64,000 nt of DNA, taken from positions 665,122-729,121 of the forward strand of contig JH720337.1 in NCBI GenBank assembly GCA_000231825.2, in the 5' to 3' direction. This DNA is from Tetrahymena elliotti 4EA (Eukaryota; Ciliophora; Oligohymenophorea; Hymenostomatida; Tetrahymenidae). Each line of letters opens with the position of its first letter. The stretch's first letter is position 1. A program made the translations under genes and the position numbers. The notes under the pieces were generated by a model. It did not search any database and was not told where the DNA came from. It worked only from the letters and a program-made list of their open reading frames with translations. Shown here in pieces: positions 52,167 to 63,945 of the stretch.

Positions 52167-52500
52167 TATTTAAATCAATAATAAAATAAAAACTTTTAAT
52201 ATTTGTATTAATTAATGGATTTAGACTCTTTAAATAATAATAATTGGATAAACATATTATTTAAAAATACAAAATATTAGCTTTGTTTGATAACTAAATT
52301 TTTTGATATATAGTTTCAAATTATTCTAATTTTTTAATGTTTTTGCTTTTGATAAGATAAAATTAATCTAATAATTTACTAAAATAAATTTTTAGTAAAA
52401 GGTAAGATTCATGTTCCAACATTATTATTTCTCAAGAATATTTAAGATCACTTTACTATCAATAGTGATCAGATTAAAAATATAATAGGAAAGTAAATTT
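52167..52500. repeat. Degenerate tandem repeat, unit 2
   Basis: Second copy of the ~330-bp unit at about 430-bp spacing; ends with ATAATAGGAAAGTAAATTTT. Confidence 0.6.
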
Positions 52501-52671
52501 TAACTACTTTTTTCCTTCATTTTTTCAAAATATAGTTATCAGCAAATAAATTATTTTTATTTAATTTAATAAATTTATGTATTTTTTTAAATCATATTTA
52601 TTTTTGTTTAACTTTAACAGAAACATATTTTTTTAATATTTTTCACTAATAGTAAAGAATAATAAGATCAG

Positions 52672-52980
52672 ATGGCCAATAACTAATGTTTTTATTAAAC
52701 TTAAATGGAAAATATACTATCTCCTGATGGTAATAATTTTAATGAAAGCTAACTTTAAGAGTAATAGTTTATTATTTTTTAACTAATCTAAATTGAAAAT
52801 TATTTTTATTATAGAATAGTAGATGAAAAAAAATCTGAAAATGATAGGGATTCTTAAAGTAATGTAAAAGATGCCAAAAAAATTGAGTTAAATAAAGAAA
52901 AAAAAGAATAAGCTTATCTAAATTAGGAAATAAAGTAAAATTATTAAAAAAAATTGTTAATTTTAAAATTAATGTCCTGA
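52672..52980 (+). CDS. Small open frame of unknown function
   Basis: 102 codons from ATG to TGA with frequent TAA/TAG as Gln. Composition is charged and soluble-looking in the second half (VDEKKSENDRDSQSNVKD), which is less typical of random A/T DNA. No domain recognised. It may be a first exon of something that continues into the next region, or debris. Confidence 0.3.
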
Positions 52981-53255
52981 CAAGCAAATAATTTTTCTAA
53001 AAATAAATACATATTTTATCAATTCTAAAAAATAAATTATTCAATATTTATTTTATACAATTTTTTAATGAAATTAAATACAGAATATTTTATTTGTTTA
53101 AATATTTAATAATATAAAATTTTAAGATTCTCCGTTTTAAGTCCCCGAACATCCAAAAATCATATTAACAATAAATATCTTTTTAAAATATATCAAAATA
53201 TTTTCCTTTCATAAATTTTCCTAAATTTAATTTTTAATTCAACAACATCAACAAC

Positions 53256-54960
53256 ATGAATTAATCAAGTTTAGAATTTTAAATTATTTTTCCCTATAAT
53301 TTTCCTATTATGAATCCCATAGATAAGCATTTTGATTAATCTAAATAAAATTGATATCTTATTTTGAAAAAAATAACATAAAGTATAAAGTTAATTAAAA
53401 TAAAATTGCTTTTGATAGATTTGGAAATTAAAACAATACAAATCATAATTTTAAAAATAAACAATTTCTTGATCATTTAAAATTAACATATTTGCTTGAA
53501 ATAATTTTACAATCAAAAATCAGTGCATGAATAGAATACCCAAAACATTTAGAATTTATATTTAGAAATAATAATTTCTATTTATTGATATAGTTTTATT
53601 AAAAAACAGCTAAGATTAAGTTAAAACATAACAAAAATAATTTGAAGATAAAAATAAATAGTCATCAGATTTAGAAATTGTATTGAAGTAAATTCCTTAA
53701 AAAAAATATTTGAATATTTTGAAAATTTTTCTCATATCAATAGTGATAGGAAATATAATCCAATTGAAATTGAAAAAAAATTAACTGCAAGTAGTAACTT
53801 TTAATATGAAATAGTAAAAATAGAAATGGGGTAATTATTTTAGAGCGATTATTAAGTTTATTGATATTTACATTTTTTAAAAATTTGAAGAGATTAAAGA
53901 TATTCAGATTAAGATTTAGCAAAGATTACAAAGTAATTATAAAAATATTCTGCTTTAAAATATTTTTCCATTAACTTAGAGTAAGATTTTTTAAATTCTA
54001 CACACAATTAAATATTAAAAATAATATTCAGAAATTCTAGCATAACTAAGTGTGGTTTTGAAAGTATATTTAAATCTCTCTTTGAGGAATTACAAGTCCT
54101 TAGTGCTGATTTGAGGTTTTTATTTTAAATTTGTTTTTTTTAGTAATCAAATTCAAATTAATTTTATTTTATAAAAGCCAAAGTTAGATTTGCTTATCTT
54201 AAACATTTGATGTTATTCTTCAAAATATAGGAAAGTTTAAATAACTGATTTCTTTGAAATTGTACTTGTTAGACTTAAAGTAGTTATAAATTTTTAATTT
54301 AAACAGAAAATTTATTATTTTTAAAGTGAAAGTTTATCTGAAGATTTTCAAATAAGCAAAAATAACTAATAAGAAAATCTTAATCATAGTGTCAAATATT
54401 TAAATATTTCACTAAAGTAAATTAATTTAAAAAATAAAAAAAATTAATTAAAATGCAATTAATTTAAGGGAAATATAAATGACCCAAATTTTGAAAATCT
54501 ATGATTTTTTATTAAACTTTACAGGATTAAAACAATTAACTCTGAGTTTTTGGTAATTTCACTATTAATATTTAGTAAAAAAATAAATAATTATATTTTA
54601 AAAAACAGTTCAAAGAAAGTTGATAGTTATTTACTTGATTTAATTATTGAAAAAATATTAGATGAAAAGATTAAAATTAAATACTTCATTTTAATTATTG
54701 AGTAAAAACACAAAACTTTTAAAACTTTATTTAATTCTTTTTTGTTAAGTAGAAGTTTTAAGATAGAATTGATTACCCAATTTAAAGATAAATTTAAATA
54801 AAAAGTTTAATCAAACAACTATTTAGAAACTTTAAAAATAATTTTGATGTAAAATTAAGATTAGATTTATAAAATTTGATAAATTAAAAAAATTTTATTT
54901 AAAATTAGAGACGATTAGTAATAAGATATAGAATTGCAGTGTGATGAGGTCATTTTCAGT
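53256..54960 (+). other. Coding-like debris, possibly a decayed LRR-type gene
   Basis: Several plus-strand stretches read like protein in changing frames separated by TGA: MNPIDKHFDQSK, QFLDHLKLTYLLEIILQ, then EYPKHLEFIFRNNN in the same frame right after a TGA, FFKNLKRLKIFRLRFSK, FEELQVLSADLRFLF, and an uninterrupted 117-codon stretch 54526-54876 after a good acceptor (SYLLDLIIEKILDEKIKI, SFKIELITQFKDKF). The Leu spacing hints at irregular leucine-rich repeats. Some breaks might be introns, but I could not build a consistent model. Random A/T sequence remains possible. Confidence 0.28.
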
Positions 54961-55778
54961 AAAAAAATGACAAATATTTAATGAAATATATTATTATTGA
55001 AGTATTAATATATTGTTTATTATTCAGTTTTTTCTTTTCATATTTTTATAAGTTTTTTCATGTTTAGTAATAAAAAAAGTATTTCACAAAAAAAAAATAG
55101 TTCTAAAGGATATTTATTAAATACTAAAGTTAAAAAAATGAATTGTTTTTTTTCTTTAACTTAATTAGTTAAAACATATTTTTTAAAGAGAGTTGCTCAT
55201 TGTTATAAAAATCATATCAAAAAATTGAAATTATATATATTTTAAATTTTAGTTGTAAATAAATGAAGTTTATTCTTCTAATTAAAGATATTTTGATCGT
55301 AATCTTTTAGATAAATCAAAACTAAATAAATCTAATTAAAACCATAAAAATAATTACAAAGTTATAAAAATCTATAAATTTAATTATTAATGTGAAAAAG
55401 ATATTAAATTGGAAGATTGATTGAATCTAAAAATGATCATTGGAAAATTAATCTAAAAAAAATTTTAAATTATAAAAATAAAAAAACATCAAAGAACATA
55501 AATTTTGTTAGATTTTTAATACAATAATTCTTTATAAATTTTAAATTTCTATTTTCAGATTATTGAATTATAATTTCACCAGTAACGATATAATAATCAG
55601 TAAATAAAAATAGGGATTTTGTATTATTTGTTTATAACATTTCTATTAAAATGGTACATCTAAAAAAAGATTATTCAAAAAAAAAAAAAGAATTTTACAT
55701 ATTTTTTTCATTGTTCGAAAGATTATTATTAACAAAATATTAAAAATTTAAAAAATAACTTTGAAAAAAGAAAATAAA
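54961..55778. other. Intergenic desert
   Basis: Extremely A/T-rich, with no coding signal; includes the promoter of the small secreted-protein gene. Confidence 0.45.
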
Positions 55779-56045
55779 ATGAGCAAATAGATTATCTTAA
55801 TATTACTACTTTTAGCTTTAATTAATTGCTAGCCACCATAAAATTTTCACCTTGATGATGCAGATGAAGATATTTTTCCTGCATGGAAATTGAGGCTAGT
55901 TTTAAGAGATAATGGTTAAGCATGCTATGAATATGATGATGCATGCCATTATGTTTGTGGAGATAAATGCTAAAACTATAGTGGCGACAATGCAGATAAA
56001 TCTCTTATAGATTATAAATATTGCTGCCCAAGACTTAGAATTTGA
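55779..56045 (+). CDS. Small secreted cysteine-rich protein
   Basis: 88 residues, one exon, TGA stop. MSKQIILILLLLALINC is a textbook signal peptide with hydrophobic core. The mature part is acidic at first (LDDADEDIF), then carries six cysteines: C49, C56, C60, C64, C82, C83, in the pattern C-x6-C-x3-C-x3-C-x17-C-C. An even number and tight spacing suggest three disulfides. Content and GC are well above the surrounding desert (for example TGCATGCCATTATG), supporting a real gene. No family recognised; possible roles include a pheromone-like or defence peptide, or a lumenal granule component, all guesses. It lies alone between two deserts. Confidence 0.75.
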
Positions 56046-56691
56046 TATTTATATAATAAAATACTTTGAATTAATACATAAAATTATGAACATTTATTTT
56101 ATATGATAGCGATATTCTTTAAAAATAAATTTCCTGAATTTCATTTTCATATGTTGGTTTGTGAAAATTAATCTCTTTTCTTATCAAATTTGTATACTAA
56201 CTTTTAATTGATCTAAACTCACAAGATTCTCACAATTTTTATTTGTTACTTATTCAATAAAAGTAAATTATAAATGAAAAAAATTAATGGTTTGAATTAA
56301 TGAAGCTTTGGTTGACAGCCTGATGTTTTAGACCTAAATATTTACTCTTTCTTGTATATTTATTTTCTCAAAATATATTATCATCATACAATTTAATTTT
56401 TTTGGTGTAAATTATTACATAATGAAGCAATGATTTTAATTTTTACTCTCTATTCAATTTACTTCACATATTTTTTACAAATAAAATTAAAATGTTTTTT
56501 AAAAATAATTAAAAAAATTATTTATATAAATTGTAATGCTTCATGTGCTTTCTCCTTAAAGGTTAAACTCTTTACATATTAAACAAAAATAATATTTAAA
56601 CAGATATTTAAATAAGGTGTTTTTCAAAAATTAATAAACTATCATTCATTTAGATTAGAGTTTTGTTTTCAGGTAGATTTTTAGAAGCAAA
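56046..56691. other. Intergenic spacer
   Basis: AT-rich, no gene seen. Confidence 0.45.
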
Positions 56692-57221
56692 ATGGAAGAC
56701 GACGATTTTTTTGGAGGAGATGAAAGAGATGCTGAAAAAATGATAGCAGAAAGGGAATTAAGAAAATTAGAGAATGAATTCATAACAGTATTACTGCTTA
56801 ATTTTAACCTTTTTCATTTTTTTTGACTAAATAAATGTTAATTTCTTGAAAATAATAGATGGGATTTAGATAAGGTGCTCTTGAGGAAATAGAAAACAAA
56901 GAAAAGGCTTCCTTGAATAAAGGTCTTAGAGATGGTATGGATGTAACTCAAGTTGAGGGATATATGAGGGGGAAAATAGAGTAAGTTATTATCATAAATA
57001 AATTTTCAAGAAAAATTTTATGAAATATTATTAGGTTTATAAAAAACTTTGTTGCTAGAGTTTAAAAGAGAGTAGATGATAAAACAATTTAATAAATAAA
57101 TTATAAGTTAGAATACATGAACAATTTTAAAAAAGGTGAAACAAGTGAAGAGTAAATTAGAGAATACATTTAATAAATACTATAATAAATTGCTCAAGCT
57201 ATATAAAACCAAGTAGAGTGA
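56692..57221 (+). CDS. Yae1-domain protein (cytosolic Fe-S adaptor family)
   Basis: 134 residues in three exons: 56692-56787, 56859-56980, 57035-57221; phases fit. Family members Yae1/Lto1 recruit the Fe-S assembly machinery to the ABC protein Rli1/ABCE1. The N-terminus MEDDDFFGGDERDAEKM with AEREL matches the acidic lead of Yae1. The deca-GX3 style motif follows: MGFRQGALEEIENKEKASLNKGLRDG, then EGYMRGKIE, with Gly-x3-Gly spacing and the alternating helix expected. The C-terminal 60 residues form a Gln/Glu-rich helix. No zinc or other motif. Assignment rests on the Gly-x3-Gly pattern and the acidic N-terminus, so Yae1 rather than Lto1 is likely, not proven. Confidence 0.72.
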
Positions 57222-58627
57222 AGTAATTGACTAATATAACAAATGTTTAATTAAAAAATTTATATAAATAAATATATTTGGCTAAATAAATCAAATGTAA
57301 TATTTCATGTTAAATTATATATGCAGTTTACCTTTTGTACTTTTAAAAGTAGAATAAATTCTTTTAAACTAGACTAAATTAATCTAATTTAAGAGAGTAT
57401 TTTTTATTTTATCTATTTTAGTAATTTTTTAGCGAAGCAAATGAAAATATGATAGATAAAATATATCTAGAATAATATAAAAAACTTTAAGAACTATCTT
57501 TGCTGAATCAAAAATTGCTATCTTATTAAATAATTATTTCAAGCATAATTCATTCTTTTTTTGGGTTTTATTATGAATTTTTATTTATAATATATTAACC
57601 AAAGCATTTATTACTGAGTAGAGCTTTACTTCTGAAATTATTAAATTAGAAGCTTACAAAAGTCCAAATTTATATTTAGATATGTGAAATTTAATTTATT
57701 TTCTTTTATTATCTACCAAAAAAAATCAACATACCTATTAAAGTAGTGAAATTACTATTAATCATAAATGCTAACTCCTTACCATTAGCAACATTATTGA
57801 TATCTACTATTTTTATGATAAATTTTTATAATCCAAAATTATAATTATTCCTTAGTATTTTTATTAATCCAGCTAAAAATTGAATAAATGTGAATATTTT
57901 CAGAATCAATTATTTATCTCAAAATAAATAAGTTGAATAATAAAGTTTATTAAAATCACAAGAAATAAAAGCCAAATTTAAAAAAATTGTGTGATTAAAA
58001 ATATCAGGCTTGAAAATCAAATCCATAAAGAAATATAAAAAATGATTGAAATACTTACTTTTATTGATTGAGATAAAACTTACATAATAAAGGGATATAA
58101 TAATAATCATAATAATAAATTGATAATTTTGATAAACAGATATTTATATTGATAGATAAATAGATATTCTGCTTAGAATATTTATTTAATCTTTTTTTTT
58201 GTTTGTGTTTGAAAGTTTACTTTCTTTTAAAGATTTTATTCTGGCTTGTTTTCTTGATGAGATTTAAGTAAGAATGCTGATTTTTTTTAGACATAATAAT
58301 AAAGAAGTTCATATTTTTGTAATTTGATACAATGGGTATATTTTGTTAGATTTATTAATTTATTTATGCAAGCAAGCAAGTAAGTAGATGAAAGAATAGA
58401 TAAACGAATCTTTTTCAAATTACCTGTTAATCATATTATTATTATTATTATTTATTAAATATAAAAATTTTAAGTAAAATATATTTTTTTATTGTTTTAT
58501 CAGCAAAATTTTAATCATTCATTGATTCATTTTTTTGTACTTTTGTCCACCCTTTTAGTTAGTCTCTTTATTGTAAGATAATATATATTAATAATTTTTG
58601 ATTTGGAAGAATACTGGCTGACTGACT
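57222..58627. other. Intergenic desert between convergent genes
   Basis: AT-rich, only short frames and ATT-type microsatellite (near 58435). Nothing supportable. Confidence 0.45.
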
Positions 58628-59889
58628 CAATCACTCAGTTTGAGGAGCTTCCAATATCTTATTTGTTTATTCTATTTTACATTCTCCTCCATTAATATTA
58701 TCAAACGTTGCTTTATAGATAGTTCCTTCATATGTGACTGCTACTATAGTATTATCATCAGGACCAAAAGCAACTTTAGCTTTAGTATCATTAATTCTAC
58801 ATTAAGCGAAACTCCATTCACTATCGAAATAGGGTGCTATAAATTTAAGGAATTTTAATGCTGATTTTGGGTTAGATTTAGTTCCTCCATTCTAATTATT
58901 TCCATTACCCTAAGATTCAAGGTCTTCTGTTTGTTTTAATGCAAATATGTGAATAGTACCTGAATCACTAGAACAGGCAACAAATGTGCCTTTAGGGTGG
59001 AAGGCTATAGAATAAATTTGTGCATATTCACTACCTCTTCTTAATTCCTAAAGGAGTTCTCCCTTTTTAGTGTTATAAATACGGATAATTGTTCCTTTTT
59101 AAGAAGCTGTTGCCAACTTTGTTCCTCTTGGGTTTGTCTATAAACAATTTAAAGCCGACTAATGTGCACGAATGCTAATAGTTTTATTTTCTGAATATAA
59201 ATGAACATTAACTTCACCTACTTCTTTATGGGGAGTAGCTAATATGATTTCATCGCCTTCAGTATTAACTGAACAAAGACCAAGAGGATTAGGGCAAGTA
59301 TCAATTGTGTCAATAAGCTTCAAATCTGCAAAATTATGTACATAAATTCTTGTTTCAAGTACTACAATAACTCTATCTGCTTTAAGCTTGACTGCCTTAA
59401 CTTCACTTCTGAAATTCATTTCTGCTATTCTCTTCAACTAGCCTATTAATTAAATTGTCATTTTAAAAATCCTTTATATTCTAATTTGCTAACTTTTAAA
59501 AAAATATCTCCTTCAACATAATTATAATTAGTAATCAAATAAAATTTTTAAACAAAAATGTTAAATTCCTCTTCTAAAAAAAGGATAGGAGTGTAAAAGT
59601 TTAGATAAATATTCGTTAAAACTAATAGGTGTAAGATTAATTATTTACTGTCATCCCAAAGCTGAACTTTTGTAGGAGGGAATTTAGGTGATTTTCCACC
59701 TCCAACTAAAGCTATAATATTGCATCTGTATAACATTTCAACTATACCAATACCACCTCCAACAGAACGGGAGTATATTTGCTTGAAAGGTTCTGTGTTA
59801 TAAATATTGAAACCATCTTCAGTGCCACAAGAAAAGCACCCATAATCCTAATTGAAACTAAGATAAAGAATTTCGTCGTTTTTTTGCAT
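58628..59889 (-). CDS. PROPPIN autophagy protein (WIPI3/WIPI4, Atg18/Hsv2 type)
   Basis: 351 residues in two exons: 59649-59889 and 58628-59442, joined in phase 1. PROPPINs are seven-bladed WD40 propellers that bind PI3P/PI(3,5)P2 and act in autophagosome formation. Seen: FNQDYGCFSCGTEDGFNIYN (the blade-1 start), GGIGIVEMLYRCNIIALVGG, FPPTKVQLWDD, FRSEVKAVKLKADRVIVVL, IYVHNFADLKLIDTI, CPNPLGLCS, SIRAH then SALNCLQTNPRGTKLATAS, and the lipid-binding motif as LRRG in QELRRGSEYAQIYSIAF, then VACSSDSGTIHIF and FGPDDNTIVAV. LRRG instead of FRRG places it with WIPI3/WIPI4 and Hsv2 rather than WIPI1/2. Length is normal. Only the first intron was found. Confidence 0.95.
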
Positions 59890-61594
59890 TTTTGAGAGGT
59901 TGTTTATCTTATTTTATATTTGTTGTTTTTGATGATCGCTAAATTAATTAATAAATTGCTTTTCTAAAAAATTTTATTATGAATTTTAAATTGTTTTTTT
60001 GGCTATCTTTCTTTGTTTGTTTCTTCTTTCTTTTCAGTTTTTCTTATCACTTATTTGATTTTATTTGCGCTAATCTCATTATAACTCTTTTCACTACTCA
60101 TCAATTTTACTTGCAATTTAATTGCTTTTTGATAGCTTCATCATAAGTCGCACATTATTTTCTCATATATCTTCAAATTGACAAGTATTTCAAATGTTTC
60201 TTACTATATTTTATATAATACTTTATCATTTTTCTAAACATAATAAAGGATTTTTGCTAATCAGGAACTGACAGTACAAGCAACCAAAAATCCTATTTAA
60301 AAAGCAATCAATTAAATATATTTTCAATATCTTGTAGGCTACTTGAATATAAAAAATATTTCAACTCAATCAATTAATTAAATTGTAACCTAAATTTATA
60401 TAGTAATTTCATTATGGTCAAATAATCCATAGGATCTATCTCTAGTCATTTAAGCCCATCAATCATGAATATTTGTTGTTGCTTTGAAAATATCCTGTAA
60501 ATTTTTTTCTTAATTAAATTTAAGGATAGATATAGAATAATTAACAAAAACAAAATAGTTATTAAAATTAATATAGATAAAAAATAATATTTACAAAACA
60601 TAATGGAAGTAAATTAAGGTTTTCTTTGAAATATTATTGGCTAATAATTCTAAAATAATTCAAGTATATATAGTTCTAGAAATACTCCAATACAAAAGCT
60701 TGATAAAATTATAAAATAAATATTAAAAATTGGTATACATGTAAAAAAGCTACTTTAAATTTTATCTGATTTCATTTTTTATATCCTTTAAAACTAACAG
60801 TAATTAAAAAATAAAATACTTTGTTGATTTGTCTATTTTACAAGTCTGATCTAAAAGTTAAAATCTTTAAAATATTCTATTAATATAACCAATTAAGATT
60901 TAAAAAAGAAACTATTTTACATTAAATACTTTTAGAATATTTTACTTTATTTTTTCATTTATTTCAATTGTTATTCAGCTTTTTTTTAAATTTAAAAAAT
61001 GATCAATTTCCTTGTAAATTTTATAAATTTAAAATCATTTCAAACCTACATGATAATGATTATGAGTTTTATGTTTTTATTTCAAAAAGTTTAAGGTAAT
61101 TAGATCTAGCTTTCCAAAATTATTTAAAATTTAAGCTAAAGTAACAAATTATAAAGTAAATAGCTAATATTAAAGATGAGTATCTAGACTAATAACTAAT
61201 AAATAATTATTAATTTTCGACTTTAAAAACGATAATCTCACTTGTAAATTAAACATATTTACTTTTATTTCTTCTTATCTGATTCATATATTTTGCAAAA
61301 TTTTAGTGTTTTTCTTTTCTTGAAATTTTAGATAAAATTAATGGATATTATTTAAAAAAAAAATAATGAAATGTGATGATGATAAAAGAAAATAAATTTT
61401 ATAAAAAGATGATAATTATTAAGTTAATAACTAATATGAATAAATCAAGTATCTAAATATACATTATTTAATTTTAACTAGCTTGAAAAATATTCTTATA
61501 ATATTGTGACTTTAATGAATGAAAGAAATAAATATTCTAATCATTCAATCTAGCTTATAAATCTTTCAAATTGATTATCACTTTCTTTTCTTTT
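59890..61594. other. Intergenic region
   Basis: AT-rich; contains a perfect 10-bp inverted repeat (60247-60294). No gene seen. Confidence 0.5.
60247..60294. other. Perfect inverted repeat, possible stem-loop
   Basis: AGGATTTTTG (60247-60256) pairs perfectly with CAAAAATCCT (60285-60294) around a 28-nt loop that is GC-richer than the surroundings. TTGCT (60254-60258) and AGCAA (60279-60283) offer an inner, competing pairing. Confidence 0.6.
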
Positions 61595-62620
61595 TCATTT
61601 TTAGGATTCTAAAACATTGACTAACCAATCCATACCTTCATTTAAACCATGGCCTGTTAAAGCTGAGCACTTAAAAATAGACCATTCTCTATCTTTAATA
61701 TTTGTTAGCCCCATAAATTCTGAAATCTAAAAATTTTAAATGTGATTAATAAACAAAGTTAATTTAAATATTTAAATAACTTACTTTTTCTTCACTTTAT
61801 GCACCAGCTAAATCCTATAAAATAATTATAAAATTCATTTTAATTGTATATTTAAACACTAAAATAATTTGTTAAAAAAGCTTATTATTTACTTATTTAT
61901 TTGCCAAAACCATCAAGGGGACAGCTTTTAATTCTTCTTCCTAAATTATAAATAAATAATCGTGTTAGTTTTGTTTATTATTTAAACTTTGAATTGGTAA
62001 TACTTAAAGCATTGAGAGAAGCTCTTGCTTAGTGGTATCTAATCTATCTTTATCTACTGAGTCTACAACATAAATAATTCCGTTAGTATTTGGATAATAA
62101 GATCTCCAATAGGGTCTATTTTTATGATTTAAAAAAATTAATTCATCTTGAAGAATGAATGCTATTTGAACTCACCTAATTCCACTTTAACCGCCTAAAT
62201 CCCATACTTAAAACTTTAAATTTTTGAAAGTAACTGTTTCAACATTGAATCCTATAGCTATTTTATTCAAATTTTTATTCATTAATTTTTTTTATACTCA
62301 ATACATATTCTTAAAATAATTTACTAGGAATAGTTTAAACAACATCATTCAAGTGGAGCTTATCTAAAATTTGTAAAAATTTTATTTTAATTTCATGCGA
62401 ATAAATATTTTATATGATTTTTACTTAAAATTGTTGTTTTTCCAGCATTATCAAGACCTATTTACAATTTAATTATAATAATTTTAGTCACTTATATCTT
62501 TGCATTAATTAATTATGCGAAATGTTTTAAAATTGGCAATGCTATTTTACCTAAAATTAGAATTCTAATATCTTTCTTGCTAAACAATCTACCAAACATT
62601 TTTGAAAATACAAATCCCAT
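61595..62620 (-). CDS. ARL1: ADP-ribosylation-factor-like GTPase ARL1
   Basis: 181 residues, the exact family length, in eight exons: 62551-62620, 62425-62457, 62325-62363, 62176-62257, 62004-62115, 61893-61940, 61785-61814, 61595-61726; every phase fits. ARL1 acts at the trans-Golgi, recruiting GRIP golgins. Seen: MGF with the N-terminal Gly for myristoylation, the P-loop [12 protein letters not shown], switch [14 protein letters not shown], switch [39 protein letters not shown] (guanine specificity), and [20 protein letters not shown] after switch II and the C-terminal text favour ARL1 over ARF. All nucleotide-binding residues are present. Four exons are only 30-48 nt. Confidence 0.95.
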
Positions 62621-63507
62621 TTCTGATCACTGTTTGCTTGTTTATTTGTTTATTATTTACTAACTAACTTACTATCTTTGAATAAAGGTAAAAATTTTAA
62701 TTTTACAGATTAATTTTAAAAATAATTAAAATGCACAAAGATTCATAAAATTAATTTTATGACACGTAAAAGTAAAGCTTTTCTTAAATAAATCAAAAAA
62801 CAACTAATTATTATAGATTTCCATAATTCTAAAAGAAAAAAACTGAAAGCTTTTTGGTTTGTATAAGACTCAGTTTTTGCTAAATTATAATTTAGTTAGT
62901 TCTACTCTAAAATCTACTTTATTTAAAATCAAGAAAAAGGATTTTCATTCATAAAGGTTTGTTGATAAAATTAACTTTTCTTGAATTTCATGTTTGGTTG
63001 GAATTTATAAATATAAATAAAGATGAAAGGAATAGCTTGCTTGATAAAAGATTAAGAAGAAAGAAATTTAATGAGATTGTAATTTGGAGTGAAAACTATA
63101 AAATTGAATACAAAAAAACATAAATAAATTAATATAAAAAGGAATAAGATAAATAAATTATATAATTAAAAAAGGTTTTGGATTTATTGGTGGTGTAGAA
63201 AGGTTTTTTAGTATTTTAAATATTTAGGTTTTCTGCATTGAAAGTTTTTGGTGTTTATTTTTTACTTGTATGATGATAATCTTTACTTGATTGTAAATAC
63301 TTTAGAAGATTAATTTTTGCTCTTGCTATCAAGTATTACTAGTAGATTCTATTAAAATCTCTTATTATTTGATTTACTTAGTAAATAAAAAACTCAGCAA
63401 CGATTAGCTTGAAATAAGTTTTATTCTTTTAAACTAGAAAGCTAGCTTTTTTGATAGGGTTTTAGCCTCTTCAAAATGATTGGAAGGGATATAAAAAATA
63501 AAGGAGC
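62621..63507. other. Intergenic spacer upstream of ARL1
   Basis: AT-rich with TTTG/CAAA-type simple runs; presumably the ARL1 promoter. No gene seen. Confidence 0.45.
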
Positions 63508-63945
63508 TCAATTTCGAATCTTGCATCTATTTTATTGCGAAAAAAACAAATTTTTTTTATTTCTAAAAATAAATTTTATCTTTTTTAAAATCTAGAAATG
63601 AAAAATAGATTTACGTGTTGCAATTAGAATTATATGAGCCACTTCACTAGACATCAATTTGAGATTTATATTTTGGATATGATTAAGTTTTATTTCAAAT
63701 GGTCTTTTAACAGTGAGTTTTAATACAGTTTTAAGAGGAATAGGAAGTAAAGCATTCATCTATGAGGTTTTATTTTACATTAATCAAATAATTACTAAAT
63801 AATATTTTACTTCTGTTTTGTAATCTGCATCAAAGTGAGTGTATCCAAAAATATTTTAAATATATAATTTGATGGCTTTCCTAAATGGAGTAGTACTTAA
63901 ATTTTATGAACTATTAAAGCTATTTTAAATAATAAATTTAGTAAC
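63508..63945 (-). CDS. Unrecognised gene, 3' exons only
   Basis: Two exons on the minus strand: 63811-63945 (after a CAG acceptor; VTKFIIQNSF ... TPFRKAIKLYIQNIFGYTHF) and 63508-63759 (MNALLPIPLKTVLKLTVKRP, FEIKLNHIQNINLKL, SSEVAHIILIATRKSIFHF), joined in phase 0 through a GTAAAA...ATAG intron. The last 25 codons are Lys/Phe/Asn-rich, so the true end may be earlier. The 5' part lies beyond the window edge. I do not recognise the family; the text is well patterned and probably real. Confidence 0.55.
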
